A program made the position numbers and the translations under genes. This document shows, in pieces, positions 1 to 8,739 of a stretch of 64,000 bases of DNA. Source of the stretch: Paraburkholderia phosphatilytica. GTDB taxonomy: Bacteria; Pseudomonadota; Gammaproteobacteria; Burkholderiales; Burkholderiaceae. Under the pieces are notes generated by a model. The model was given only the letters and a program-made list of their open reading frames with translations, was not told the origin of the DNA and made no database searches. The stretch's first letter is position 1; every line of letters begins with the position of its first letter. Location of the stretch: contig NZ_QQOA01000001.1 of the NCBI RefSeq assembly GCF_003443895.1, forward strand, positions 357,874-421,873, given 5' to 3'.

Positions 1-1
1 A

Positions 2-1075
2 GTGAAGTCGCTGCAGGCGCAACAGGTAATCCTCTGCACCGGCGCGATGGAACGGCCGTTCCCGATTCCGGGCTGGACGCTGCCCGGCGTGCTCAGCGCG
101 GGCGCCGCGCAGATCCTGCTGAAATCGGCTGATACGGTGCCTTCGGAGCCGGTCGTGCTCGCGGGCTGCGGACCGCTGTTGTATCTGCTCGGCTGGCAGT
201 ACGTGCGCGCCGGCGTGCCGGTGCGCGCGATCGTCGATACAACTGATTCCGCCGACCGGCGCCGCGCGCTGGCTCATCTCGGCGGCGCGCTGGCCGGCTG
301 GCGCTACCTGAAAAAAGGCCTCGCGATGATGCGCGTGCTGCGGCGCGCCGGTGTGCCGTTCTACGAAGGCGCGAGCGGACTCGCGGTGGAAGGCGACGAC
401 GCGGCGCGCGCGTTGCGCTTCACGTGCAACGGACGCGAACAGCGCATCGAGAGCCGCGTCGTGCTGCTGCATCAGGGCGTCGTGCCGAACACGCAGTTCA
501 CGTGGTCGCTGCGCGCGAAGCATCGCTGGGACGATGCGCAATTGTGCTTCGTGCCCGAGGTCGACGAATGGGGTGCGCTCGATCTGCCCGGACTCTACGT
601 GGCAGGCGACGGCCGCGGCATCGGCGGCGCGCTCGCTGCGGCGTTGCAGGGACAGCTTGCGGCCCTCGGCGCGGTGTCCGCGACCGGACGCATCGCCGCC
701 GCCGAACGCGACCGGCGCGCAGCGCCCGTCCGTGCAGAACTCTCGACACATCTGCGCGTGCGACCGTTCCTCGACGCACTGTACCGGCCCAAACCGCAAA
801 ACCGCATTCCCGCCGACGACGTGCTCGTCTGCCGCTGCGAAGAAGTGACGGCCGGCACGTTGCGCGAGCACGTCGCGCTCGGCTGCACGGGTCCGAACCA
901 GGCGAAGTCGTTCGGCCGCTGCGGGATGGGTCCGTGTCAGGGTCGGCTGTGCGGACTGACGGTGACCGAGGTGATCGCGGACGCGCGCAAGGTCACGCCC
1001 GCGGAAGTCGGTTATTACCGGATCCGTCCGCCGATCAAACCGATCACACTTGGCGAACTGGCGCGCGAAGCATGA
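2..1075 (+). CDS. NAD(P)/FAD-dependent oxidoreductase with BFD-like [2Fe-2S] domain, HcnB/opine oxidase alpha-like (5' partial)
   Basis: The visible part has the middle and C-terminus of a pyridine-nucleotide-disulfide-type flavoprotein: a 'CTGAMERPFPIPGW' segment and a GLYVAGDG FAD-binding segment near residue 200. A C-terminal BFD-like iron-sulfur domain carries CRCEEVT near residue 278 and GRCGMGPC near residue 306. This order is that of hydrogen cyanide synthase HcnB and the opine/octopine oxidase alpha subunits, which oxidise an amine with the help of an HcnC-like partner and a small HcnA-like ferredoxin. The next gene is HcnC-like and overlaps this stop by 4 bases (ATGA), so the two are translationally coupled. 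The N-terminal Rossmann GxGxxG is missing, so the gene begins before the window and the GTG at position 2 is only an internal codon. The substrate cannot be read from sequence. Proline, opine or glycine-type amines are all possible. Confidence 0.85.
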   Translation: MKSLQAQQVILCTGAMERPFPIPGWTLPGVLSAGAAQILLKSADTVPSEPVVLAGCGPLLYLLGWQYVRAGVPVRAIVDTTDSADRRRALAHLGGALAGWRYLKKGLAMMRVLRRAGVPFYEGASGLAVEGDDAARALRFTCNGREQRIESRVVLLHQGVVPNTQFTWSLRAKHRWDDAQLCFVPEVDEWGALDLPGLYVAGDGRGIGGALAAALQGQLAALGAVSATGRIAAAERDRRAAPVRAELSTHLRVRPFLDALYRPKPQNRIPADDVLVCRCEEVTAGTLREHVALGCTGPNQAKSFGRCGMGPCQGRLCGLTVTEVIADARKVTPAEVGYYRIRPPIKPITLGELAREA

Positions 1076-2259
1076 GCGCGTTCGTCCCCCACTCTTCGTC
1101 TTCGCCTTCGCACGCGAAGCCATCGGGCGCCGACGTGCTGGTGATCGGCGGCGGTTTTCATGGGTTGTCGAGCGCGCTGCATCTGGCGCGCGCCGGCGCA
1201 CGCGTGACCGTGCTCGAAGCGGAGTATTGCGGCCGCCATGCGTCGGGCGTCAATGCAGGCGGCGTGCGGACGCTTGGGCGCCACGTCGCCGAGATTCCGC
1301 TGTCGCTCGCTTCGCTGGAACTGTGGCATCAGTTGCCGGACCTCGTCGGCGACAGCGGCGGCTTCATGCCGAGCGGACAGCTGAAGGTTGCGGAAACGGA
1401 AGCGGAGCTCGAGATGCTGCGCGCGCGCGTTGCGGACCTGAACCGCCGCGGCTTCCATCACGAAGCGCTGATCGATGCGGCAACCGTGCGCGAACTGCTC
1501 CCCGCCGTGGCGCCGCACGTGACGGGCGGCATCTGGTGCGAACGCGATGGGCACGCGCTGCCGTTTCGCGCGGTTACTGCGTTTCGTCGCGCCGCGCAGC
1601 GTCTTGGCGTAACGGTGCTGGAGAACACGCGCGCGGAGACGGTGCGAAGAGTCGGCGAGCGCTGGGAAGTCACGACGCTGCGCCAGCACTTCACCGCCGA
1701 ATACGTGGTGAACGCGGCCGGCGCATGGGCAAGCACCTTCGCACGTGAAGTGGGCGAGGCGGTGCCCGAAGAACCCGTCGCGTTGCTGCTGACGATCACG
1801 CAGCGCGTGCCGGCGTTCTGCTCGCCGGTGGTCGGCGCGGCTGGGCGTCCTCTGTCGTTCAAGCAGTTCGACAACGGCACGGTGCTGATCGGCGGCGGCG
1901 TGCGCGGCAGCGTCGACATGCACGCGCGCTGCGGCGAAGTCAATTTTGCGCAGCTCGCGACGAACGTACGCACCGCCGTGAGCCTCTTCCCACATCTGCG
2001 CGACGTGGGCATCAACCGCACGTGGGCCGGCATCGAAGGCTTCATGCCCGACGGCATTCCGGTGATCAGCCCAAGCCGCATGATGCCGAAGCTCGTGCAC
2101 GCGTTCGGCTATTGCGGGCACGGCTTCGAACTCGCGCCGATCGTCGGAAGGATCATCGCGCAGCTGATTACGTCGGGCAGCAGCACGTTGCCGGTCGAGC
2201 CGTTTGCGATCGACCGGTTTGGCGCGATGGCGGAAGGTGGGGAAGCGCGGGTGGCGTGA
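1072..2259 (+). CDS. FAD-dependent amine oxidoreductase, DAO/HcnC/opine oxidase beta-like
   Basis: A 395-residue D-amino-acid-oxidase-family flavoprotein. The dinucleotide-binding motif VIGGGFHGLSSALHLARAG lies about 25 residues in, followed by the acidic end of strand beta2 (VTVLEAEYCG). The C-terminal part has the family pattern (TWAGIEGFMPDGIPVISPS and HAFGYCGHGFELAP). The role expected for the family is oxidative deamination of a small amine as the catalytic partner of the preceding HcnB-like subunit. The ATG at 1072 overlaps the upstream TGA, which supports this start and an operon. The long Ser-rich N-terminus before the FAD motif is unusual but has no clear signal peptide. The transcription unit appears to end here, because the next gene lies on the other strand. 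Confidence 0.87.
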   Translation: MSAFVPHSSSSPSHAKPSGADVLVIGGGFHGLSSALHLARAGARVTVLEAEYCGRHASGVNAGGVRTLGRHVAEIPLSLASLELWHQLPDLVGDSGGFMPSGQLKVAETEAELEMLRARVADLNRRGFHHEALIDAATVRELLPAVAPHVTGGIWCERDGHALPFRAVTAFRRAAQRLGVTVLENTRAETVRRVGERWEVTTLRQHFTAEYVVNAAGAWASTFAREVGEAVPEEPVALLLTITQRVPAFCSPVVGAAGRPLSFKQFDNGTVLIGGGVRGSVDMHARCGEVNFAQLATNVRTAVSLFPHLRDVGINRTWAGIEGFMPDGIPVISPSRMMPKLVHAFGYCGHGFELAPIVGRIIAQLITSGSSTLPVEPFAIDRFGAMAEGGEARVA

Positions 2260-2284
2260 GGTCGTTACGCGGCTGCGCCGAACG

Positions 2285-3307
2285 CTACGCGGCGAGCCCC
2301 CTCACCGCTTCCCGCATGAAACCGAGCAACGTCTCGTCCGCCCACGATCCTTTCATCAGCTCGGGCTCGTTCTGTAGCGCGTGGCGGATCTTTGCGTGCG
2401 TTGCCGGATCGTCGCCCGCATAGCTGCGAAACAGCTCCATCCAGCGCTGCGCCAGCGCACGGCCTTGCGGAGAATCCGGCGTCGCGCCTTCATCGATCGC
2501 GTCGCGCGCATCGGCCATCAGTTGCGGCCATTCCATCGCGCGCTCGCCGTAATTGTCGCGGACAAAGCGAAACTCTTCAGGCGACAGATACCGTTCGTAA
2601 ATCGCCAGCTTCGATTCGCCGGACGCGCGGATCACGTAGTCGCGCAACGCCGGCGAAATGCCGATGCTCGCCTGCATCGACGGCTCGTTGTCGTGCATCT
2701 GGTTCAGCTTCGCGAGCATGCGCGGATCGTTATTGGTATCGCGTGCGAGCAGCGTCATCCAGCGGTCGGCGAGTTCGCGCGGACGTTCGTCGGCAGGCGG
2801 TACGCCCGCATCCATCAGCGCACGCACCTGCGCCACAAGTTCCGTCCATTTGGCGGACTGCGTCTGGGTCTGCCGATACATGGGCAGGCGGTCCAGTTCT
2901 TCCTTTGAAAAGTAGCGGTCGAACATCGTCATCAACTCCAGCGTGTTGAGCCAGTCGGCCAGCTCAGGCTCCTTGCCGTGCAGCAGCATGACGTGCAGCT
3001 CCTGAAGACGGGCACGCAGGCGTGCCGCCTTGTCGATCTGCTCGTCAAGCATCGCGATCTGCTGTGCGATGAGGTCGGCAAGCGGCCTGTCGGGCTGGGC
3101 CAGGTAAGCGCCGATATCGGCCAGCGTGAGGCCGAAGCCGCGCAACGCCTGGATCTGGTGGAGCCGGGCAATGTCGTCGCGGTTGTACAGCCGATAGCCG
3201 TTGTCGGCGCGCGCCGAAGGCGTAAGCAGGCCAATGGCGTCGTAGTGATGCAGCGTGCGGACGGTCAGCCCGCTCCTCTTCGCCAGTTCCCCTACTTTCA
3301 ACAGCAT
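2285..3307 (-). CDS. MerR-family transcriptional regulator with two tandem TipAS-like domains
   Basis: The N-terminal 70 residues are a MerR winged helix (KVGELAKRSGLTVRTLHHYD, then the wing sequence NGYRLY), followed by a dimerisation coiled coil around residues 80-115. The rest resembles TipAS drug-binding domains. There seem to be two copies, because FDRYFSKEELDRLP near residue 128 and YERYLSPEEFRFVRDNY near residue 235 open similar helical blocks, each followed by a DRWM/QRWMELF-type stretch. TipAS proteins bind hydrophobic drug-like ligands and activate a promoter with a long spacer. Just upstream is a 19-bp-spacer promoter with a perfect palindrome, so autoregulation is likely. The start has a GGAGG ribosome site. 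The ligand is unknown. Confidence 0.9.
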   Translation of the reverse strand: MLLKVGELAKRSGLTVRTLHHYDAIGLLTPSARADNGYRLYNRDDIARLHQIQALRGFGLTLADIGAYLAQPDRPLADLIAQQIAMLDEQIDKAARLRARLQELHVMLLHGKEPELADWLNTLELMTMFDRYFSKEELDRLPMYRQTQTQSAKWTELVAQVRALMDAGVPPADERPRELADRWMTLLARDTNNDPRMLAKLNQMHDNEPSMQASIGISPALRDYVIRASGESKLAIYERYLSPEEFRFVRDNYGERAMEWPQLMADARDAIDEGATPDSPQGRALAQRWMELFRSYAGDDPATHAKIRHALQNEPELMKGSWADETLLGFMREAVRGLAA

Positions 3308-3335
3308 GCAAGCCTCCGTTCAGTGCGCACGCTAA

Positions 3336-3366
3336 AGGCTAGACCCTCACGCTACGTGAGGGTCAA
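3336..3366 (-). promoter_or_regulatory. MerR-type promoter with 19-bp spacer and palindromic operator
   Basis: On the minus strand there is a -35 TTGACC (3361-3366), a 19-bp spacer and a -10-like TAGCCT (3336-3341). The spacer is almost filled by a perfect inverted repeat at 3342-3364: arms of 10 bases (GACCCTCACG and its complement) around 3 bases. A 19-20 bp spacer occupied by a dyad is the hallmark of MerR-activated promoters, where the regulator untwists the DNA. It lies 29 bases upstream of the MerR gene's ATG, which suggests self-activation. Confidence 0.8.
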
Positions 3367-3425
3367 GGGGAGTTGGCGCCACGTCGGTCCGCAGCGTGAC
3401 GATGGCACGGCAAGCGATGCCGTGA

Positions 3426-4391
3426 TCAGCGAAGATCCGCGCGCAGATCGCGCACGCCGCGTCCCAGGCGTTGACGCAGGAGCGTTCGCAACGTGGCACC
3501 GTCGACGTATCCGACTTCGGCCGCGATGGCGTCGACATCGAGGCCGCTGCCACGCAGCAGCGACTGCGCGCGCTCCACGCGAAGGTCCTGGAAATACGCG
3601 AGCGGCGATTTGCCGAGCACTTCCTGGCATCGGCGTTGCAGCGAGCGCGGGCTCGTGGCGAGCGCACTGGCGGCATCCTGCAACGAGAACCCATCCTTGA
3701 GACGATCCCGCGACCATAGCTCGAAGCGTTGGATCAGCGGATCAGCCTGCGCCAGATGATTGGGGATGATGTACGGCGCCTGCGAGCTGCGAATATCCGC
3801 GAGCAGATAGCGCGACACCACCGTCGAAAGTTCGGGGCTCACCTGGCGGATCAGCCACAGCGCGAGATCGAGATGCCCGAGCGCCGCGCCGGCCGTCACG
3901 CCGATATCCGTTCGCACCAGCATGCGCGTTTCGTCGAGCAGCACGTTCGGATAGCGCTGGCGAAACAGCGGCGCAAGCGACCACGTCGTCGTCGCCTCGC
4001 GATGATCGAGCAGGCCCGCGTCCGCCAGAATGAACGTGCCGATGCACGACGCCGCGATCTGCACACCTTCGGCACGCCACTCCAGCAGTTGCGCTTTTGC
4101 GTCATTGACGTCCGCGCGTCCCAGCGCGGGCACCAGCACGTCAGGTGTCGAGGTGCCCAGCGCCGGCACGATCACCCAGTCCGGCTTCAAGTCTGGCGTG
4201 ATGGTCTGCACGGGAATCGTGAAGCCCTGACCCGAACGAACCCGTTTTCGCACGCCGACGACCGTTACGTCGAAACGCGGCGTCCCACCCATCGTTTTAG
4301 CCGCAATGCTGTTGGCTACCCGCAGCGCGTCGAGCGTCACGGCAAGCGCGGTATCGAACAGTCCCTCGAGCGCGAGCACGGAAATCCGCAT
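3426..4391 (-). CDS. GlxA-family AraC-type regulator (DJ-1/PfpI-like domain plus HTH)
   Basis: A 321-residue protein. The N-terminal half is a class I glutamine-amidotransferase/DJ-1-like fold, with SCIGTFILADAGLLD around residue 118 at the nucleophile-elbow position. The C-terminal 90 residues form an AraC/XylS double helix-turn-helix (LQDAASALATSPRSLQRR, then AIAAEVGYVDGATL). This is the GlxA arrangement, in which the DJ-1-like part senses a small nitrogenous or other ligand and the HTH binds DNA. It is divergent from the small gene at 4501, with 109 bases between the start codons, so it probably regulates that gene. The effector is not deducible. Confidence 0.9.
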   Translation of the reverse strand: MRISVLALEGLFDTALAVTLDALRVANSIAAKTMGGTPRFDVTVVGVRKRVRSGQGFTIPVQTITPDLKPDWVIVPALGTSTPDVLVPALGRADVNDAKAQLLEWRAEGVQIAASCIGTFILADAGLLDHREATTTWSLAPLFRQRYPNVLLDETRMLVRTDIGVTAGAALGHLDLALWLIRQVSPELSTVVSRYLLADIRSSQAPYIIPNHLAQADPLIQRFELWSRDRLKDGFSLQDAASALATSPRSLQRRCQEVLGKSPLAYFQDLRVERAQSLLRGSGLDVDAIAAEVGYVDGATLRTLLRQRLGRGVRDLRADLR

Positions 4392-4500
4392 GGCGTAAAT
4401 GACCCTAAAGTTGTCATTTGCGACGATACCGCGTTTTACGCCCGGCCGCTACAGTGAGCACCGTTGCATCCCGCAACCACGATTGATCAAGGAGCACACC

Positions 4501-4788
4501 ATGAAGGTTTTCGCGGTCGGAACGATCATCAAGCCGCTCACGGATGAACAGAAGGATCAGATCATGCCGAAGGAAGTGCCGCATACACTGCAGCTCTATC
4601 TCGACGAAAAGATCGACCAGTTCTGGTTTCGCCAGGACCGCCCCGGCGTGATTTTTCTGATGAACGGCACGGTCGAAGAAGCGCAGGCGACGGTCGACGA
4701 ACTGCCGCTGACGCAAGGCGGTTTCATGAAGTTCGAGCTGACGCCGGTGGGTCCGCTGATGCCGCTCGGCCGGCTGATCCCGCAGTAA
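4501..4788 (+). CDS. Small conserved protein, ferredoxin-like/dimeric alpha-beta barrel type
   Basis: A 95-residue protein starting MKVFAVGTIIKPLTDEQ. Its strand-helix-strand pattern, with the segment DRPGVIFLMNGTVEEAQATV in the middle and a short Pro-rich end, recalls muconolactone-isomerase/YCII-like dimeric alpha-beta barrel proteins. No signal peptide, no cysteines and no clear catalytic set are visible. The start follows an AAGGAG ribosome site. It is divergent from the GlxA-like regulator, which suggests it is that regulator's target. Its reaction is not recognisable. It could be a small isomerase, a monooxygenase-like enzyme or a sequestration protein. Confidence 0.75.
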   Translation: MKVFAVGTIIKPLTDEQKDQIMPKEVPHTLQLYLDEKIDQFWFRQDRPGVIFLMNGTVEEAQATVDELPLTQGGFMKFELTPVGPLMPLGRLIPQ

Positions 4789-4808
4789 GCGGGAACGCCT
4801 TCGCTCAA

Positions 4809-4836
4809 CGCGCGGCTGATGAAAATCAGCCGCGCG
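4809..4836. terminator. Perfect 12-bp stem with GAAA tetraloop between convergent genes
   Basis: CGCGCGGCTGAT and its exact complement flank a GAAA loop, in the 89-base gap between the converging stops at 4788 (+) and 4878 (-). There is no T run on either side, so it is not a textbook intrinsic terminator. The stem strength and location suggest a bidirectional transcription-end or mRNA 3'-end hairpin. Confidence 0.5.
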
Positions 4837-4877
4837 TAGTCGTTACGGTCGCTTCACGGGCGACTCGGCACGCCCAA

Positions 4878-6212
4878 TCAATTCAGGCTCAACCGAACCT
4901 CACCCTGCTCTTCCCGCGTGCCCGGCCGCAGCGCGCAGATCAACACTGCGGCCGCAATGCCGCTCGTGGCGATCGCATACAACCCGGCCGCGGGCGAATG
5001 AAACGATGCTTCCACCGCGTTCTTCACGTTCGGCGCAAAGAAGCCACCGAGGTTGCCGATCGCGTTGATCGTCGCGAATCCGCCCGCTGCCGCGGCGCCG
5101 CCCAGATAAGCAGCGGGGAAGGTCCAGAAGATCGGCTGCACGGTCATGATGCCCATCGTCACGAAGCACAGCGCGGCGATCGCCACGACCGGCGACGTGT
5201 GCGCGGACACCACGAGCCCGATCGTGATCGACAACGCGGACAGCACCGCGAAGAAGCGCCGGTAGCCGCTGCGCACCGCGAATCCCGGATAGCATGCGCC
5301 GGCCACGATCGCGCACGCCCACGGGATCGCCGACACGAGCCCGACGTGCAGCCCGACCTTCACATGCAGCAGCGCGCTCACCTGCGTCGGCAGATAGAAC
5401 GCGACGCCGTAGCCCGCGATCTGGATACAGAAATACAGCACCGCGAAATGCAGCAGGCGCGGGTCCGCCAGCGCCGCGCGAAAACTGGTCTTGCCGTGCA
5501 GCACCTTCTGCTCCTCCTCGGCGGCCAGCGCGCGGGCCAGCGCCTGCGCTTCGTCGCGCGGCAGCCAGCGCGCTTCGGAAGGACGGTCGCACAGATAGAA
5601 GAACGCCCACACGCCGACGATCGCGGCAAGGCCACCTTCGACGAGAAACATCAGCTGCCAGCCATGCAGCCCGAACAGCCCATCGAGTTCGAGCAGATAA
5701 CCCGATAGCGGACCGCCCAGCATTAACGCGAGCGGCGAGCCGAAATAGAAGATACCCATGATCTGGCCGCGCGAGCGCGCCGGAAACCAGTAGGTCAGAT
5801 ACAGCACGGCACCGGGGAACAGGCCCGCTTCGGCCGCACCGAGAAGAAAGCGGATGGTCGAGAACAGCGAGTCGCTTCGCGCGCAGGCCATGACCGCGGA
5901 AATGATGCCCCACGTGACCATGATGCGCGACAGCCAGCGGCGCGCGCCGACCCGGTGCAGCATCAGATTGCTTGGTACTTCGAACAAAGCGTACGCGATG
6001 AAGAAAATGCCCGCGCCGAACGCGAATGCCGCATCGCTCACGCCGGTCGACGCCTGATACGCCTGCTTCGCGAAGCCGATGTTCGCGCGGTCGAGGTACG
6101 AGAGCATGTACATCAGGATCAGGAACGGGATGATCCGCCGCTTCGCGCGGCTTACCGCGCGTTCGAGCAAAAGCGTCTCCGTCGCCGCATCGGTCTGCGG
6201 GGTCGTCTGCAT
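4878..6212 (-). CDS. MFS transporter, anion:cation symporter (ACS) family
   Basis: A 444-residue carrier with 12 hydrophobic segments. The first helix ends with MYMLSYLDRANIGFA, the ACS-family signature shared by hydroxyphenylacetate, phthalate, tartrate and hexuronate permeases. A large cytoplasmic loop follows helix 6 (around residues 195-240). The expected role is proton symport of an organic acid. The ATG at 6212 is chosen because AAGGAG lies just upstream; an in-frame ATG 33 bases earlier lacks one. It is the last gene of the minus-strand operon that begins at 11081, behind a GlcD-like oxidase and two DHDPS-family genes, so it probably imports a substrate of that pathway. Confidence 0.9.
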   Translation of the reverse strand: MQTTPQTDAATETLLLERAVSRAKRRIIPFLILMYMLSYLDRANIGFAKQAYQASTGVSDAAFAFGAGIFFIAYALFEVPSNLMLHRVGARRWLSRIMVTWGIISAVMACARSDSLFSTIRFLLGAAEAGLFPGAVLYLTYWFPARSRGQIMGIFYFGSPLALMLGGPLSGYLLELDGLFGLHGWQLMFLVEGGLAAIVGVWAFFYLCDRPSEARWLPRDEAQALARALAAEEEQKVLHGKTSFRAALADPRLLHFAVLYFCIQIAGYGVAFYLPTQVSALLHVKVGLHVGLVSAIPWACAIVAGACYPGFAVRSGYRRFFAVLSALSITIGLVVSAHTSPVVAIAALCFVTMGIMTVQPIFWTFPAAYLGGAAAAGGFATINAIGNLGGFFAPNVKNAVEASFHSPAAGLYAIATSGIAAAVLICALRPGTREEQGEVRLSLN

Positions 6213-6294
6213 GCTGTCTCCTTGTCGGGTCCTGCGATGGATCACGGGGCCGATCTTTTGCCGGCCTCCGTCATCGGGTGTCGAACTGCGGTTG

Positions 6295-7719
6295 CTACAC
6301 GACCTTGCCCGGGTTGAGCAGATGGTGCGGGTCGAGCGCGTCTTTCAGGCGGCGCATCAGCGCGAGTTCCGGCTCGCTGCGCGTGCACGGCAGCCACCCT
6401 TTCTTCGTGATGCCGATGCCGTGTTCCGCCGAAATCGTGCCGCCAAAGCGCTGCACGAGCGTGTACACCGTCTCGGCGATCGCCTCCTTCGGCTGCGGCG
6501 AACTGCCCGGCACACACGAAACGATGTGCAGATTGCCGTCGCCGATATGGCCGTAGAAGAGCGCGACCACGCCCGGCAGACGCGCCTGCAACGCATCGCG
6601 GCACGCGCTCACGTAGTCGTCCATCACGGACACCGGCAGACCGATGTCGAACGATTCGTGCGGTCCGAGCACCTGCGGGAATTCCGCGCAGGCATCGCGT
6701 ACACCCCAGAACGCATGCACGTCCGCGAGCGACTGCGCGAGCGCGGCATTCGCGATCACGCCGTTTTCCATCTGCGTTTCGAGCCAGTGCTCGAAGCGCG
6801 GCGCATCGAGCGCTTCGTCCATGCCCTGCGCTTCGACCAGCACATAGCACGCGTGCTCGCCGCCGATCGGATCGCGCACGCCAGGCACGCGCTGCGTCAC
6901 CGTGTTCCAGTAGTCCGGCCACATCACTTCGAATGCGGAGAGCAGCGGGCCAAGCCCACGCCTTGCCTCGCCGAGCAGATCGACGACGTGCGCGTAGCTA
7001 TCGAGCGCGCACAGCGCCGCCATCGTGCAACCGGGTTTCGGCGACAGCCTCAGCACGACGCGCGTAATGACGCCGAGCGTGCCCTCGCTGCCGATGAACA
7101 GATGCTTCAGGTCGTAGCCCGCATTGTTCTTCAGCATCTTGTTCAGGTTCGTCACGACGGTGCCGTCCGCGAGCACCGCTTCGAGCCCCAGCACCATTTC
7201 GCGCGCCATGCCGTAGCGGATCACGCGATTGCCGCCCGCGTTGGTGGACAGGTTGCCGCCGATCGCGCACGAACCGCGCGAGCCGAGATCGAGCGGAATG
7301 AAGAAGCCGGCTTCGTCGGCGGCCTGCTGCACCGCCTGCAGCGGCGTGCCCGCCTTCACGGTGATCGTCGCGGATGCCGCATCGATCTCCTCGATGCCGA
7401 CCATCCGCTCCAGCGACAACGCCACCGCGCCTTCGATGGGCCGCGCGCCGCCGCACAGCCCAGTCAACCCGCCCTGCGGCACCACCGGCACGCGATACTG
7501 CGCGCACAGGCGCATCGCGTTCGCGACGCCTTCCGTATCCACCGGCCGCACGACCGCAAGCGGCCGCTGCGGCGCGAGCGTGCTCCAGTCTTTTTCGTTG
7601 CGCGCGGGGATGTCAGCGCCGCTCAGCACTGCGGTGGCGCCGAGCGCATCGCGCAGTGCCGCGAGCAAGCCGTCGCGTTGCGACGCGTCGAGTTGCCGCG
7701 CGCCGGTTTCATCGTTCAT
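6295..7719 (-). CDS. FAD-linked oxidase/dehydrogenase, GlcD/D-2-hydroxyacid dehydrogenase family
   Basis: A 474-residue vanillyl-alcohol-oxidase-fold flavoprotein. The PP-loop of the FAD_binding_4 domain is visible as VVPQGGLTGLCGGARP near residue 100 and GGNLSTNAGGNRVIRYG near residue 155. The C-terminal cap ends with HGIGITKKG, which contains the metal/substrate-binding histidine region of this family. Members oxidise D-lactate, glycolate or D-2-hydroxyglutarate and pass electrons to an acceptor. No iron-sulfur partner (GlcF-like) is adjacent, so it probably acts alone. It sits 62 bases after a DHDPS-family gene, which suggests it processes a 2-hydroxy acid made or used by those lyases. Confidence 0.9.
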   Translation of the reverse strand: MNDETGARQLDASQRDGLLAALRDALGATAVLSGADIPARNEKDWSTLAPQRPLAVVRPVDTEGVANAMRLCAQYRVPVVPQGGLTGLCGGARPIEGAVALSLERMVGIEEIDAASATITVKAGTPLQAVQQAADEAGFFIPLDLGSRGSCAIGGNLSTNAGGNRVIRYGMAREMVLGLEAVLADGTVVTNLNKMLKNNAGYDLKHLFIGSEGTLGVITRVVLRLSPKPGCTMAALCALDSYAHVVDLLGEARRGLGPLLSAFEVMWPDYWNTVTQRVPGVRDPIGGEHACYVLVEAQGMDEALDAPRFEHWLETQMENGVIANAALAQSLADVHAFWGVRDACAEFPQVLGPHESFDIGLPVSVMDDYVSACRDALQARLPGVVALFYGHIGDGNLHIVSCVPGSSPQPKEAIAETVYTLVQRFGGTISAEHGIGITKKGWLPCTRSEPELALMRRLKDALDPHHLLNPGKVV

Positions 7720-7781
7720 GTCGTCCTCCAGATCGTTTCGTTATCCGATCGATTTTTCATTCGGCAGGATCGCGGCCGAAG

Positions 7782-8666
7782 TCACGCTTCGAGCAACGCA
7801 CGCGGCAGCGCCTTCAGCGCGTCCGGGCCCGCTTCGACCAGCGGCCGGCGCACGCGCCGCCAGCCGTCGTCGCGTTGACGCACGGCAAGCAGTGCCTTCA
7901 GCCACGGCATGAACGGTTGCCCGCTCACGCTCGCCAGCAAGGTATCGATCACTTCGCGGCTCTCGTTGCTGCCGCCCGCATAGCTCGCGAGAATCGCTTC
8001 CGGCACCACGTTCGCGAGACCGCAAATCGTGCCTGCGCCGCCGGCCGCACGCGCACGCGCGATCGCGTTCTCCGCGCCCACATACACCTTCAGCCCGCGA
8101 TGTCGTTCGATCAGCCCCAGCGAGTGTTCCAGATCGCCGCTGCTGTCCTTGATCCCGTCGATGATCTCGCCGTAACGCTCGCGCAAGGTGCTGATCGCGA
8201 CGTCGTCGATCGCGATGCCCGACACCTGCGGGATGTGATAAAGGATCACGCGCAAACGCGGATCGTCGAGCGCGTCGATCACCGCGCCCACCGCATCCGC
8301 CACGCCTGCGCCGCTCACGTCCCTGAAGAAGAACGGCGGCAGCACCAGCACGCGGTTGCAGCCCTGCGCGAGCGCGTGCCGCGTGAGCTCGATCGTATCG
8401 CCGAGCGCCGCGGCGCCGGCCGCAACGATCAGTTGATGAGGCTCGATGCCTGCCGCGAGCAGACCATCGAGCGTCGCTCGCCGTTCGTCCACGGTGAACG
8501 ACGGGCCTTCGCCCGTGGTGCCGAACAGCGTGATGCCGGTCAGCCCACGCCGGATCAGATCGTGCGAATGTCGCGCCAGCAACAGCACGTTGACGCGATT
8601 CTCGGCATCGAGCGGCGTGGCGACCGCTGCGTACGCACCTTCTCCGTTGCTACTTTGCAAAGCCAT
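7782..8666 (-). CDS. Dihydrodipicolinate synthase-family aldolase/lyase (paralogue 1)
   Basis: A 294-residue (beta/alpha)8 class I aldolase of the DapA/NanA superfamily. The TTGEG motif (GTTGEGPSF, near residue 45), the tyrosine in VILYHIPQ and the Schiff-base lysine in IDGIKDSSGD (near residue 160) are all present, so it should be catalytically active. Relatives split or form 2-keto acids such as 2-keto-3-deoxygluconate or N-acetylneuraminate. Its setting among MFS carriers and an FAD oxidase argues for catabolism, not lysine synthesis. The ATG at 8666 has an AGGAG site. An ATG 57 bases upstream gives an extension without family character. Confidence 0.88.
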   Translation of the reverse strand: MALQSSNGEGAYAAVATPLDAENRVNVLLLARHSHDLIRRGLTGITLFGTTGEGPSFTVDERRATLDGLLAAGIEPHQLIVAAGAAALGDTIELTRHALAQGCNRVLVLPPFFFRDVSGAGVADAVGAVIDALDDPRLRVILYHIPQVSGIAIDDVAISTLRERYGEIIDGIKDSSGDLEHSLGLIERHRGLKVYVGAENAIARARAAGGAGTICGLANVVPEAILASYAGGSNESREVIDTLLASVSGQPFMPWLKALLAVRQRDDGWRRVRRPLVEAGPDALKALPRALLEA

Positions 8667-8739
8667 GGCTGTCGTTCTCCTGTCATCGAACTGCAAGACT
8701 CGTCCGGACGTGCCTACCTGCAAATCTCATGTTAGACCG

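Noticed and set aside
6079..7878. 599-codon open frame on the plus strand
   Set aside because: It lies opposite the FAD-oxidase gene; its translation is Arg/His-rich without any family motif, a typical shadow of a high-GC gene.
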